Assembly: GCA_965222345.1 (NCBI GenBank)
Contig: CBDCTS010000004.1
Coordinates: 372,001 to 436,000 of the forward strand
Direction: 5' to 3'
DNA length: 64,000 nucleotides
From: JADFGZ01 sp965222345
GTDB lineage: Bacteria; Acidobacteriota; Terriglobia; 2-12-FULL-54-10
In this document: piece by piece, positions 1-7,754 of the stretch
Layout of the letters: every line of letters begins with the position of its first letter
Numbering within the stretch: position 1 is the stretch's first letter
Notes under the pieces: generated by a model
Databases searched by the model: none
What the model was told of the DNA's origin: nothing
The model's input: only the letters and a program-made list of their open reading frames with translations
Made by a program: the position numbers and the translations under genes

Positions 1-646
1 CCATCGATTCGGGAACTACTGGAAGGATCACTTGCTCGATGATGGCGTCTCGCAGAACCTTGTTTTCCACCGCTTCGCTGTGCTGTGTTGAGATGACCAC
101 ACTGTCCACACGAACCGGCTTGCCGTCTTCATAATGCACGGTCACCTGCGATTTGCCGTCCGGCCTCAGAAAGTCCAGCATCCCTGCTTTTCTCACCTCG
201 GTTAACCGGCGCACCAGCTTGTGCGCCAGAAGGATCGGTAGGGGCATCAATTCCGTGGTTTCGTTGCAGGCGTAGCCAAACATCATTCCCTGGTCGCCTG
301 CTCCCCCTGTATCCACGCCTTGGGCAATATCCTGGGACTGCTCATGGATGGCGGTCAAGACTCCGCAGGTGTGAGAATCAAAGCCGTACTTGGCCCGCGT
401 ATAGCCGATCTCTTCAATCGTCTTCCGAGCAATCAAGGGATATTCAACCGTGCCTTTCGCGGTGATCTCTCCGGTAACAAAGACCAGACCGGTGGTCACC
501 ACGGTCTCGCAAGCTACCCGGGCTTGCGGGTCCTGTTCCAGCGCTGCATCCAATATGGCGTCGGAGATTTGGTCGGCAATCTTGTCCGGATGACCTTCCG
601 TGACGGATTCGGAAGTAAACAGATAATTTCGGGCGTATTGATCCAC
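1..646 (-). CDS. metK: S-adenosylmethionine synthetase, N-terminal part (cut by window edge)
   Basis: Makes S-adenosylmethionine from methionine and ATP in the cytoplasm. The reverse strand reads from a GTG at 646 as VDQYARNYLFTSESVTEGHP, followed by DKIADQISDAILD, the conserved MetK N-terminus. About 215 codons are inside the window; the C-terminal half lies beyond position 1. The GTG start is chosen because it gives the family-typical start and has an AGGAGG ribosome-binding site a few bases upstream (651-658). A sigma-70-like promoter lies at 713-741. A complete IS element begins only about 110 bp upstream, so whatever lay further upstream has been separated from the gene. I see no SAM riboswitch in the short leader. 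Identity is certain. Confidence 0.95.
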   Translation of the reverse strand, partial: MDQYARNYLFTSESVTEGHPDKIADQISDAILDAALEQDPQARVACETVVTTGLVFVTGEITAKGTVEYPLIARKTIEEIGYTRAKYGFDSHTCGVLTAIHEQSQDIAQGVDTGGAGDQGMMFGYACNETTELMPLPILLAHKLVRRLTEVRKAGMLDFLRPDGKSQVTVHYEDGKPVRVDSVVISTQHSEAVENKVLRDAIIEQVILPVVPESM

Positions 647-712
647 CGGGTTCCTCCTAAAACTAAATCCTTGGGAGTCTTATCGATCCGTCCAGCTAAA
701 ACTTAATGGCTA

Positions 713-741
713 ACACTAACAAAGACCACCCGGAGTGTCAA
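713..741 (-). promoter_or_regulatory. Candidate sigma-70 promoter of metK
   Basis: On the minus strand there is a perfect -35 TTGACA (741-736), a 17-base spacer and a weak -10 TAGTGT (718-713). The transcript would start near 705, giving a leader of about 60 nt before the GTG. The -35 box is only 1 bp from the direct repeat that flanks the IS element, so the insertion spared the core promoter but replaced everything upstream. The weak -10 lowers confidence. Confidence 0.5.
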
Positions 742-742
742 A

Positions 743-757
743 CCAAATTCTCTCCGG
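743..757. repeat. Target-site duplication, left copy
   Basis: The 15-bp sequence CCAAATTCTCTCCGG abuts the left end of the IS element and is repeated exactly at 2174-2188 at the right end. This is the footprint of transposition. The uninterrupted ancestral site would have had one copy, just upstream of the metK -35 box. Confidence 0.85.
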
Positions 758-2173
758 TGTCGTTAGCACATGATATGTCCGGTCTAATTAACATGTGAAA
801 TGTCCGCTTTGAGCGGCGTAGGGTAGGGCTTTTTGCCAGGAGGTGGCATGAAGTTCTACTCGGAAGCTGCGATGGAGCGGGCGATGAAGATACAAGAAGT
901 AATTTTGCGAGCGATAGGGAAGCGGATCAACTGGTGGCAGGCAGCCGAGATCATCGGGATCAGCGACCGGCAGATGAGGCGGTGGCGCAGCCGGTACGAG
1001 CAGTACGGCTACGACGGGCTGTTTGACCGGCGGCGGGGAAAGCCGAGTCCGCGGCGGGTACCCCTGGGGACGGTGGAGAAGGTGTTGGGGCTGTATCAGG
1101 AGAAGTACTTTGACTTCAACGTGCGGCACTTTCACGAAAAGCTGCGGGAAGAGCACGGCCTCCGGCTGAGCTACACCTGGGTGAAGCTGGCATTGCAAGG
1201 GGCGGGGCTAGTGAACAGGAGGCGGAAGCGGGGCCTGCACCGCCAGAGGCGGCCCCGGCGGCCGTTGCCGGGAATGCTGCTGCATCTGGATGGGAGCCAG
1301 CATCGGTGGTTTGTCGATGATCGCTGGTATGACCTGCTGGTGGTCCTGGATGATGCCAGCAGCGAGATTTACTATGCGCAACTGGTAGAGCAGGAATCGA
1401 CGCGGACGGTGCTGGCTGCCCTGCGGGAGGTGGTCGAGCAGCAGGGGATCTTTTGCGCCCTTTATAGCGACCGGGCCAGTCATTTCTTCCTGACCCGGAA
1501 GGCGGGCGAGCCGGTGGATCGGCAACGGCTGACCCAGGTGGGCCGCGCCCTGCGGGAGCTGGGCATTCAGATGATTCCGGCCTATTCGCCGCAGGCGCGG
1601 GGACGCAGCGAGCGGAACTTCGGGACCTGGCAAGGGCGGCTGCCGCAGGAACTGCGCCTGCGGGGAATCATCACGCTAGAGGCAGCGAATCGGTTCCTGC
1701 GGGAGGGCTATATCGGGGAGTTCAACCGGCGCTTTGCCGTGCCGGCCACCCAACCAGGCAGCGCCTTTTTGCCGTCAGCCAGGCGGGAGTTAGAGCGAAT
1801 CTTCTCGATCCAGCACCAGCGGATAGTGAATCGGGACAATACGGTCAGTCTGGAGAACCGCCTCCTCCAGATCGAGAAAACTCCTTGGCGCGGGACTCTG
1901 GCGGGCTGCCGGGTGACCGTCTATGAACACCTGGATGGGACGTTAAGCATTGGCTATGGGCCGCACACGGTGGGCCGCTACTCCTCCGAGGGGGTGGCGA
2001 TCCGGTGCGGCGGTCGGCGGCGGAGCCCTGTGGCTTCCCGACAACACCATTTGGCGCTCACCTCCGTCGCCCTACGGGCTCCTTCGGTCAGCGCCAAATC
2101 ACTTTCGGTAGAATCATGAAAGCGGACATTTCACTTGCTACATATACCGGACATTTTAACTTGCTAACAACAC
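758..2173 (+). mobile_element. Complete IS1202/ISNCY-type insertion sequence with target-site duplication
   Basis: A 1.4 kb element with one transposase gene. Its ends are related inverted repeats: the left end starts TGTCGTTAGCA and the right end reads TGTTGTTAGCA on the opposite strand. Both ends continue with two shared sub-motifs, ATGTCCGG and GTGAAATGTCCGC, which are probable transposase-binding sites. The element is flanked by a perfect 15-bp direct repeat, CCAAATTCTCTCCGG, at 743-757 and 2174-2188. The intact ORF, good ends and perfect duplication indicate a recent insertion. Long duplications of this size are known for some IS1202-like groups. The exact terminal base is uncertain by 1 bp. 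Confidence 0.88.
848..2119 (+). CDS. DDE transposase of the IS1202/ISNCY-type element
   Basis: Catalyses cut or copy transposition of the surrounding element. The 423-aa protein starts with a helix-turn-helix segment (about residues 15-60, with WWQAAEIIGISDRQMRRW) followed by an RNase H-like integrase core. The likely catalytic triad is D148 (in HLDGSQ), D208 (in YSDRAS) and E255 (in RGRSERNF). A TTG 15 bases upstream is in frame, but the AGGAGGT at 838-844 would then be inside the gene, so ATG 848 is preferred. The last 30 or so residues are Ser/Arg-rich and look unconserved. The reading frame is intact, so the element may be active. IS481-type transposases are related; the long direct repeats favour the IS1202-like assignment. 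Confidence 0.9.
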   Translation: MKFYSEAAMERAMKIQEVILRAIGKRINWWQAAEIIGISDRQMRRWRSRYEQYGYDGLFDRRRGKPSPRRVPLGTVEKVLGLYQEKYFDFNVRHFHEKLREEHGLRLSYTWVKLALQGAGLVNRRRKRGLHRQRRPRRPLPGMLLHLDGSQHRWFVDDRWYDLLVVLDDASSEIYYAQLVEQESTRTVLAALREVVEQQGIFCALYSDRASHFFLTRKAGEPVDRQRLTQVGRALRELGIQMIPAYSPQARGRSERNFGTWQGRLPQELRLRGIITLEAANRFLREGYIGEFNRRFAVPATQPGSAFLPSARRELERIFSIQHQRIVNRDNTVSLENRLLQIEKTPWRGTLAGCRVTVYEHLDGTLSIGYGPHTVGRYSSEGVAIRCGGRRRSPVASRQHHLALTSVALRAPSVSAKSLSVES

Positions 2174-2188
2174 CCAAATTCTCTCCGG
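2174..2188. repeat. Target-site duplication, right copy
   Basis: Exact second copy of CCAAATTCTCTCCGG, directly after the right inverted repeat of the IS element (copy one at 743-757). Confidence 0.85.
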
Positions 2189-2322
2189 CGGCGGTACTGC
2201 CGCAGGGATTTGCTGCTTCCTAATTTCTTGTTCAACAGGTAATTATGCAGAAGTTGTGCGCGGGCAGAGGGCAATGTGGACTGGTCCTCGCGGGTTTTAA
2301 CCCTCCCTCCGTGGAAGTCCAT

Positions 2323-2838
2323 TCATGCCGAGAGCTTTTTCGCCGCCGCTAAAATCGCATCGTAATTCGGGTGTTCTGCAACCTCTTTAACGTATTCCAC
2401 ATGACGGAGGGTATTGTCTTTGTCCAGCACAAATACCGCTCTTGCCTCCAGTTGCAGTTCCTGGATCAATACACCGTAGGCGGGACCAAACGTGCGCTCC
2501 CGGTAATCCGACAGGGTGCGAACGTTCTTGACCCCGGCCGCCCCGCACCAGCGCGTTTGGGAAAAGGGCAAGTCCATGCTCACGGTCAGGATTTCTACTC
2601 CTGGAAGGTTCGCCGCTTCTTCATTGAAGCGCCTGGTCTCGACGTCGCAGACGGGCGTATCGAGCGACGGGACCGTGCTGAGAATACGCACCCTGCCGGC
2701 GGTATCCGCCAGGGTGACCGGTTTCAGATCATTTCCCACCAGCGTGAAGTCGGGCGCTTCGTCCCCTACTTTCAACTCCGGGCCTGCCAAGGTCAGCGGA
2801 TTGCCCTTCATCGTTGTGGCTCCATAGCGTTCGATCAT
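2323..2838 (-). CDS. tpx: Thiol peroxidase (atypical 2-Cys peroxiredoxin)
   Basis: Reduces hydrogen peroxide and organic peroxides using thioredoxin. The 171-aa protein has the Tpx layout: peroxidatic Cys64 in SLDTPVCDVETRRF and resolving Cys98 in SQTRWCGAAG, about 34 residues apart as in E. coli Tpx. An in-frame ATG 60 bases upstream exists, but the ATG at 2838 gives the usual family length and has GAGGGAG upstream. A plausible promoter (TTGGAT, 18 bases, TGTAAT) lies about 50 bases upstream. It stands alone between the IS element and a divergent-gene relic. Identity is certain; the start is probable. Confidence 0.93.
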   Translation of the reverse strand: MIERYGATTMKGNPLTLAGPELKVGDEAPDFTLVGNDLKPVTLADTAGRVRILSTVPSLDTPVCDVETRRFNEEAANLPGVEILTVSMDLPFSQTRWCGAAGVKNVRTLSDYRERTFGPAYGVLIQELQLEARAVFVLDKDNTLRHVEYVKEVAEHPNYDAILAAAKKLSA

Positions 2839-3081
2839 AGCGTCTTTATCTCCCTCAGTGGTTTCAGCAGGAATTACAGTATGTATCCCAATGCGCATCC
2901 AATAATGATGCGTTTAAGTTCTGCAAAATAAAGCTACTACTATACCGGGAGAATGGGGTAAGAGAAAAGGAGTTTTTCAGCAGGCCGCTCAAGGCGGCCT
3001 GCATGTCCTTGATTGTTCTGGTTACATAGAGGGCCATTGGCAACTTCCGCGCGAACCATCTCCGGCTAACTGCCTTATCAG

Positions 3082-3312
3082 CTAGCGATAAGCGACCTCC
3101 ACCTTGGCGATGCCGTTGACACTGCTGGCGGCCAGCCACAGGTTGCCGTCCGGATCCGCCACCATGTGGCGCACAACTCCTCCGCCGGAAGGGATCGGCC
3201 AGCTGCCGAATTCCTTCGTGTCGGGGTCAAAGCGGACGACCGTGTTGGGTTCCACGCCGGATTCGCTATACCAGATCACGTTGCCGACATTGGTGATTCC
3301 ATACGCTCCCAG
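3082..3312 (-). pseudogene. C-terminal relic of a Vgb/streptogramin-lyase-like beta-propeller protein
   Basis: The minus strand encodes a tail with propeller-blade motifs: VIWYSESGVEPNTVVRFDP, then GSWPIPSGGGVVRHM and ADPDGNLWLAASSVNGIAKVE, ending at a stop at 3082. These are typical of virginiamycin B lyase-like or other six-bladed propellers. Family members are about 300 aa; only about 75 residues are present. Upstream of about 3312 the frame runs antisense into the trmJ gene and loses all similarity, so the 5' part has been deleted. A non-functional leftover is the best reading. Confidence 0.65.
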
Positions 3313-3342
3313 CACTGGCCAGCGGCTGCTACAATCGTTATC

Positions 3343-4095
3343 GTGGCTTTCTCGAAAAATGACGTTCGGATTGTGCTGGTCCGGCCGCGGAATCCGTTGA
3401 ACATCGGAGCAGCGGCCCGTGCCATGATGAATTTCGGATTCGAGGACTTGGTCCTGGTCGCTCCGCATGAGCCGGTCTGGCGGGAGTCCAGAGCCGCGCT
3501 GAAGGCGCAGAAACTGCTGGCTGAGGCTCGCGCGGTCCCCGATCTTTCCACAGCGATTGCAGACCGGACCCTGGTGATCGGAACCAGCTCGCTCTCGCGG
3601 CGGAAACCCGATGAATCGGCTATAGCTCTCGATCAGATGGTTGCCCGCTGGAAGAAACGCAAAAAAACGGACCGTGTCGCCATCCTGTTCGGGCCGGAAA
3701 AAACAGGTCTCAGCAACAAAGTCCTGAGTTCCTGCCACGCGATAGCGAGAATCCCCACCAGTCCGGAATTTCCTTCCATGAACCTCGGCCAGGCGGTGGC
3801 CGTCTGTTGCTATGAGTTGAGCCGGCCGCTGCAGAGCAAGAAGCCTCCGGCAAAGGCCCCACCTGCAGGAGCCACCGTGGGCGAGATAACAAGGCTGGTG
3901 GATGAAGTAGAAAGGGTATTGTGGGCAGAAGCAGGCCCGGCCACCGGGCCGGAGAAGGTGCGCCCGGAGACGGCACGGAAATTACGGCTACGGCGGATGC
4001 TGCTCCGCTGGCCCCTCAGCAGTCAGGATGTGACGCTGGTACTCGGGATTCTGCGAGACTTGTCTTGGAAGCTGCGGGAGGACAAAGATCTTTGA
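3343..4095 (+). CDS. TrmJ-type SPOUT RNA 2'-O-methyltransferase
   Basis: Predicted to methylate the 2'-hydroxyl of a tRNA (position 32 in TrmJ) with SAM. The 250-aa product has the SpoU/TrmH core: RPRNPLNIGAAARAMMNFGF near the N-terminus, ILFGPEKTGLSN in the middle and IPTSPEFPSMNLGQAVAV, the knot region that binds SAM. A helical C-terminal extension (residues 180-250) fits TrmJ. No ATG fits the conserved start; GTG 3343 gives VAFSKNDVRIVLVRPRN and is preferred, although no good ribosome-binding site is visible. An ORF with an earlier start at 3166 would add about 60 unconserved residues that are antisense to the propeller relic. The exact target RNA is inferred. Confidence 0.85.
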   Translation: MAFSKNDVRIVLVRPRNPLNIGAAARAMMNFGFEDLVLVAPHEPVWRESRAALKAQKLLAEARAVPDLSTAIADRTLVIGTSSLSRRKPDESAIALDQMVARWKKRKKTDRVAILFGPEKTGLSNKVLSSCHAIARIPTSPEFPSMNLGQAVAVCCYELSRPLQSKKPPAKAPPAGATVGEITRLVDEVERVLWAEAGPATGPEKVRPETARKLRLRRMLLRWPLSSQDVTLVLGILRDLSWKLREDKDL

Positions 4096-4167
4096 TTGTG
4101 GGTCCGGTGGCAGGCCTCCCCACAAGCGGCCAGCCACCGGAATCGGTTTTGCAGTTCGAGAGAATAC

Positions 4168-4191
4168 CTGGGCGTGCCCTCGCACGCCCAG
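4168..4191. terminator. Hairpin between two convergent genes
   Basis: Perfect 10-bp inverted repeat CTGGGCGTGC / GCACGCCCAG around a 4-base loop, placed between the 3' ends of the trmJ-like gene (plus strand) and the TonB receptor (minus strand). There is no U-tract on either side, so it may be a weak bidirectional terminator or an mRNA-stabilising stem. Confidence 0.5.
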
Positions 4192-4206
4192 ACTGTGTGC
4201 CTCGCC

Positions 4207-7200
4207 TTAGAACAGGACCTTTAATGCAAGCTGAAGCTGTCGCGAAGAGGTTACAGTCCTGTTGATGGATCCCGTAGCCCCCAAGACTCTTCCGCTTCTA
4301 TCAAACACATTCCTATATGGATGAGCGAAGTTGGGCTTGTTGAAGAGATTGAAGAACTCCGCCCGGAATTGGAAATTGAAGCCTTCCGAGATGCTCGAGA
4401 CGGGAATACTCTTCGACAACGATAAGTCAACGTTAGCCAGACCCGCAGCCCTTACGGTGTTCCGGCCCACGTTCCCAAAGAATCCCCTGGGCTGAGGCTC
4501 AAAAGCGCAGGGGTCAAAATAAAGATCAGGGGTTCCCAACTGCTGACCGGCAGCCACGCCAGCGCACCCAGCAGTGGTTCCTTCGATCGGGTTGCTATTG
4601 GCGCCCGGCGCGAAGTTCGGTCTGTCACTATTAATCCGACTTCCAGACGCATCACCACTAACCGCAGCAGTAAACCAGGGTCCTTGGGCGACCTTCACAA
4701 TACCACCCAACTGCCACCCCCCCAGGAATGCCCGTGCGGCACCGGTTAGATTGTTGCCAAAGGGGAGATCGTAGGAGTAATTGAGCGTGAACCGGTGGCC
4801 TACGTGGAAGGAAGACAAACCGCGCTCGGACAGCTTGTCAAAGGGATTTTGCCGGGCCCGACCCGCGTTACCCGCATCCGCGCCAATGACGCTGGAGCCG
4901 TCGTCGATGGACTTGCTCCAAACATAATTGCCCCGAATCCTGAGCCCTCGCCCGTACGTTTTCTCCGCGCTCAACTGCAGAGAGTGGTAGCTGGATTGAC
5001 CCTCCCAGCCCACAATGGTCACTCTGCCCCAGTTCGGATTCCTCCGGGGATTATTCGAGATGCCAGGACCTTGACCCCTCGGAAAAAAGATCGTTCCATC
5101 CGCCAAGAACTCGGGGACGGTGCTGTTGGGATCTACGGCGACCGGAATATGCCACCCCTGATTCGCCACGTAGGCTGCTTCAACCTTTGTTCCTCCAATG
5201 AGCTCGCGTTGAATGCTGAAGTTCCACTGAGAGGCGGTTGTGGTGTTCGCATTGTTAAAATCAGCATTGTAGGGGGACAGCCGCAAGGCAGCCGAACCCT
5301 GCAGCGCATCCGGATAAGGCGTGGGACTTCTTGTATCCACTATGTTAAACAGCGGCGGCATCCACTGCATGTAGTCGTAGTGCACCGGAATGATTTGATC
5401 GAAGAACAATCCTATTCCGGCCCGAATCGAGGTCCTTCCGCTGCCTGTCGGATCCCAGGCCAGACCCACGCGCGGAGCCCAATTGTTCAAGGAAGGATTC
5501 TCCTTGAAGATGTTGTTCACAATAGTGCCGGTCTCAGGATCCACATCGTCCCAATCGGCGGGCACCGTGGAGATCAAGCCATTCACCTCGGTCGGGTTGG
5601 TAATGAATTCATACCGGAGTCCCAGATTCAAGGTCAGGTTCGGTCTGACTTGCCAGTCGTCCTGGGCGTAAAACCCCATCATTGTTTCCCGATAGCCCCG
5701 CAAGGACGTCAATGACCCTCGAGCCAGCCCCTGAAAGCGGTCCGGCATGTTTGTTATCAGGTCCTCTACACCACCGTTGTAGGCCCATGTTCCGCTTGCT
5801 CTAAAGTCACGATTGATATTCTCTTGAATCCTTTTGACCAGGACTCCGAACTGCAGAGAATGGGCGCCTCGCAAGTAGGTGAGGTCATTGCTGTAATCAA
5901 ATACATTCACCGGGATATCGAACGGCGTCGTGATGTGGTTTCCAATGGTGGTTAAACCAGCAGCGCCGACATTGCCGGCCCACGGCCTGCCCGGCGCAAA
6001 GATCAAGGCAGCAGGGTTGTTCACCGGGAGAGCGAAATATCGGGAGCGGTTGAAGTGAGCCCGAGCCACGTTCAACACCGTCGGGGAAAAGATGTGTTTC
6101 TCCTCCAGGGTCACATACCGATTGTTCAGACCCAGATCCGTCGGGAAACCCAAAGCGGCTTCCGTTCTACCATAGTCAAGTTTGGTGCTGTCATCATGGG
6201 TATAGCGGACAAACAGCGAATCGGATTCGGAAAAGTAGTGATCGATTTTGACCATGTAATAGTCTTCGTTGGTTTTCTCGCTGACGGCAGTTGCATATCT
6301 GCCCGTATTCCCAACGCCGAGAAGTCCCGCGTTGGGCAGAGGGTAGATATCCAAAATGGGCTGGATCGCAGGATCGACCATCACTTGTCTCGTTGTTCCG
6401 TCAGGATCGTGAATGATGCCTTGGCGGGCATCCGCCGAAGGGACATTCGTTGTGCGGGTTCGTCCCAAAGCCTCTCTAAATCCTTCGTAGCTGCCGAAGA
6501 AGAAAGTCCGATCCCTCTTGATGGGACCTCCCAGGGTGAAGCCGAATTGATTGCGCTTGAACTCGGGCTTCACGCCGCCGCCACGGGCGTTATCCTCCCA
6601 CTTGGGCGCGTCTATGTTGTCGTTGCGGTGCAGCTCAAAAACACTGCCATGCAGCGTGTTTTCTCCCGACTTGCTGACGGCGTTGATGATCCCCCCTAAA
6701 GCTTTCCCATACTGGGCATTGTAGTTGCTTGTCAGCACAGTAAATTCTCGGATGGTGTCCTTGCCGAGCCACAGCCCGGAAGTGCCGCCGACTCCTTTGT
6801 TGGTGGAGTTGTTGATGTCGCCGCCATCCAACAGGAAGGTTGACTGATTCGGCCGGGCTCCGCCCACGCTGATCTTCTTCCCCGGTCCTGACGTTAAGGA
6901 AGTGATCTGAGAAGTCAGTTCGGTCACTCCGGTCTGCAAAACGGCCAGTTCTGTCAAATTTCGGCCCTGGATGGGCAAGTCTTGGATCTCAGCCGAGCTG
7001 ACCAACTGGGATAGTTCCGTGGTGGTCGTCTCGACCAAAGGCGCTTCGCCGGTCACCACAACCTCGGAGACAACCTCGCCGACGCTCATGGTGAGGTCCA
7101 CGACCGCGTGCCTTCCTACCGTTAACTCGATTCCTCTTCTCACGGATGTCCTAAAACCAGGCAGCTCCGCCCGGACTTCATAGCTTCCCAGCGACAGCGA

Positions 7201-7428
7201 CGGAGCCTGATATCGCCCTTCAGCGTCGGTTGACACGCTCCGTGTCACGCCCGTGTCCAAATTCGTAAGCGTCACAGCGACTCCGGGAACCACTCCTCCC
7301 GTCTGATCCGCAACAGTGCCCGAAATGGTGCCTGTGGACTGTGCGCGGGCGTGAAGAACCAGGATCAGAATTGCACCCGTGAGCAACAATGCGGTCAACC
7401 TCGAAAGGTTTCCTTCCTCGAATAACAT
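4207..7428 (-). CDS. TonB-dependent receptor with N-terminal carboxypeptidase-regulatory-like domain (Oar-like)
   Basis: Outer-membrane channel that imports a ligand using TonB energy. The 1073-aa product has a signal peptide (hydrophobic stretch ending in HARAQ), a beta-sandwich domain (about 30-115, with GTISGTVADQTGG and GSYEVRAELPGF), a plug domain (about 130-290) and a long beta-barrel ending in an aromatic-rich strand. ATG 7428 is chosen over an upstream in-frame ATG because AGGAGG sits 7 bases before it. It is oriented like the two exported amidohydrolases upstream, so the three may import and process one compound. Receptors of this size with this sandwich domain are very numerous in Acidobacteriota. 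The substrate cannot be told. Confidence 0.88.
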   Translation of the reverse strand: MLFEEGNLSRLTALLLTGAILILVLHARAQSTGTISGTVADQTGGVVPGVAVTLTNLDTGVTRSVSTDAEGRYQAPSLSLGSYEVRAELPGFRTSVRRGIELTVGRHAVVDLTMSVGEVVSEVVVTGEAPLVETTTTELSQLVSSAEIQDLPIQGRNLTELAVLQTGVTELTSQITSLTSGPGKKISVGGARPNQSTFLLDGGDINNSTNKGVGGTSGLWLGKDTIREFTVLTSNYNAQYGKALGGIINAVSKSGENTLHGSVFELHRNDNIDAPKWEDNARGGGVKPEFKRNQFGFTLGGPIKRDRTFFFGSYEGFREALGRTRTTNVPSADARQGIIHDPDGTTRQVMVDPAIQPILDIYPLPNAGLLGVGNTGRYATAVSEKTNEDYYMVKIDHYFSESDSLFVRYTHDDSTKLDYGRTEAALGFPTDLGLNNRYVTLEEKHIFSPTVLNVARAHFNRSRYFALPVNNPAALIFAPGRPWAGNVGAAGLTTIGNHITTPFDIPVNVFDYSNDLTYLRGAHSLQFGVLVKRIQENINRDFRASGTWAYNGGVEDLITNMPDRFQGLARGSLTSLRGYRETMMGFYAQDDWQVRPNLTLNLGLRYEFITNPTEVNGLISTVPADWDDVDPETGTIVNNIFKENPSLNNWAPRVGLAWDPTGSGRTSIRAGIGLFFDQIIPVHYDYMQWMPPLFNIVDTRSPTPYPDALQGSAALRLSPYNADFNNANTTTASQWNFSIQRELIGGTKVEAAYVANQGWHIPVAVDPNSTVPEFLADGTIFFPRGQGPGISNNPRRNPNWGRVTIVGWEGQSSYHSLQLSAEKTYGRGLRIRGNYVWSKSIDDGSSVIGADAGNAGRARQNPFDKLSERGLSSFHVGHRFTLNYSYDLPFGNNLTGAARAFLGGWQLGGIVKVAQGPWFTAAVSGDASGSRINSDRPNFAPGANSNPIEGTTAGCAGVAAGQQLGTPDLYFDPCAFEPQPRGFFGNVGRNTVRAAGLANVDLSLSKSIPVSSISEGFNFQFRAEFFNLFNKPNFAHPYRNVFDRSGRVLGATGSINRTVTSSRQLQLALKVLF

Positions 7429-7754
7429 GTAATATCCTCCTACTAAGTTAGAAACGTAGTCCCCATTGCCAAACCACCGAACCAAAAATAATGGCTGGAG
7501 CAAGCAACCAAAGACGTTAGTTGCGGAACCCCTATGCCAGACATAGGCAAAAAGAGGTCCATTCGAGCCTTATGCACATAACCCACTATTTTTAAATAGG
7601 TTAACACTTTCGCGACAGTTTCTGGTTAACGTAAAATAGCCACAAAATCCAGAATATTGGAGGCCCTGATCCCAAATATTGTATTACCCATAAGGGTTCA
7701 GGCAAAGCTTAGAAGCCTAATTTCCCTCCGTCTTTCCGCTTCTGGCCCTGGGCG
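7429..7754. other. Intergenic region upstream of the TonB receptor gene
   Basis: About 325 bases without a credible gene. It holds the ribosome-binding site of the receptor gene and, in the probable leader, a short hairpin CCTATG / CATAGG with a 5-base loop at 7531-7547. The part around 7580-7690 is AT-rich and may hold the promoter, but I cannot pick convincing boxes. Confidence 0.4.

Noticed and set aside
647..757. SAM riboswitch before metK
   Set aside because: The leader is short and I can find none of the conserved helices of known SAM riboswitch classes; a simple sigma-70 promoter explains the region.
4795..5715. 306-codon open frame opposite the TonB receptor
   Set aside because: Composition is that of a shadow frame and the receptor on the other strand is certain.
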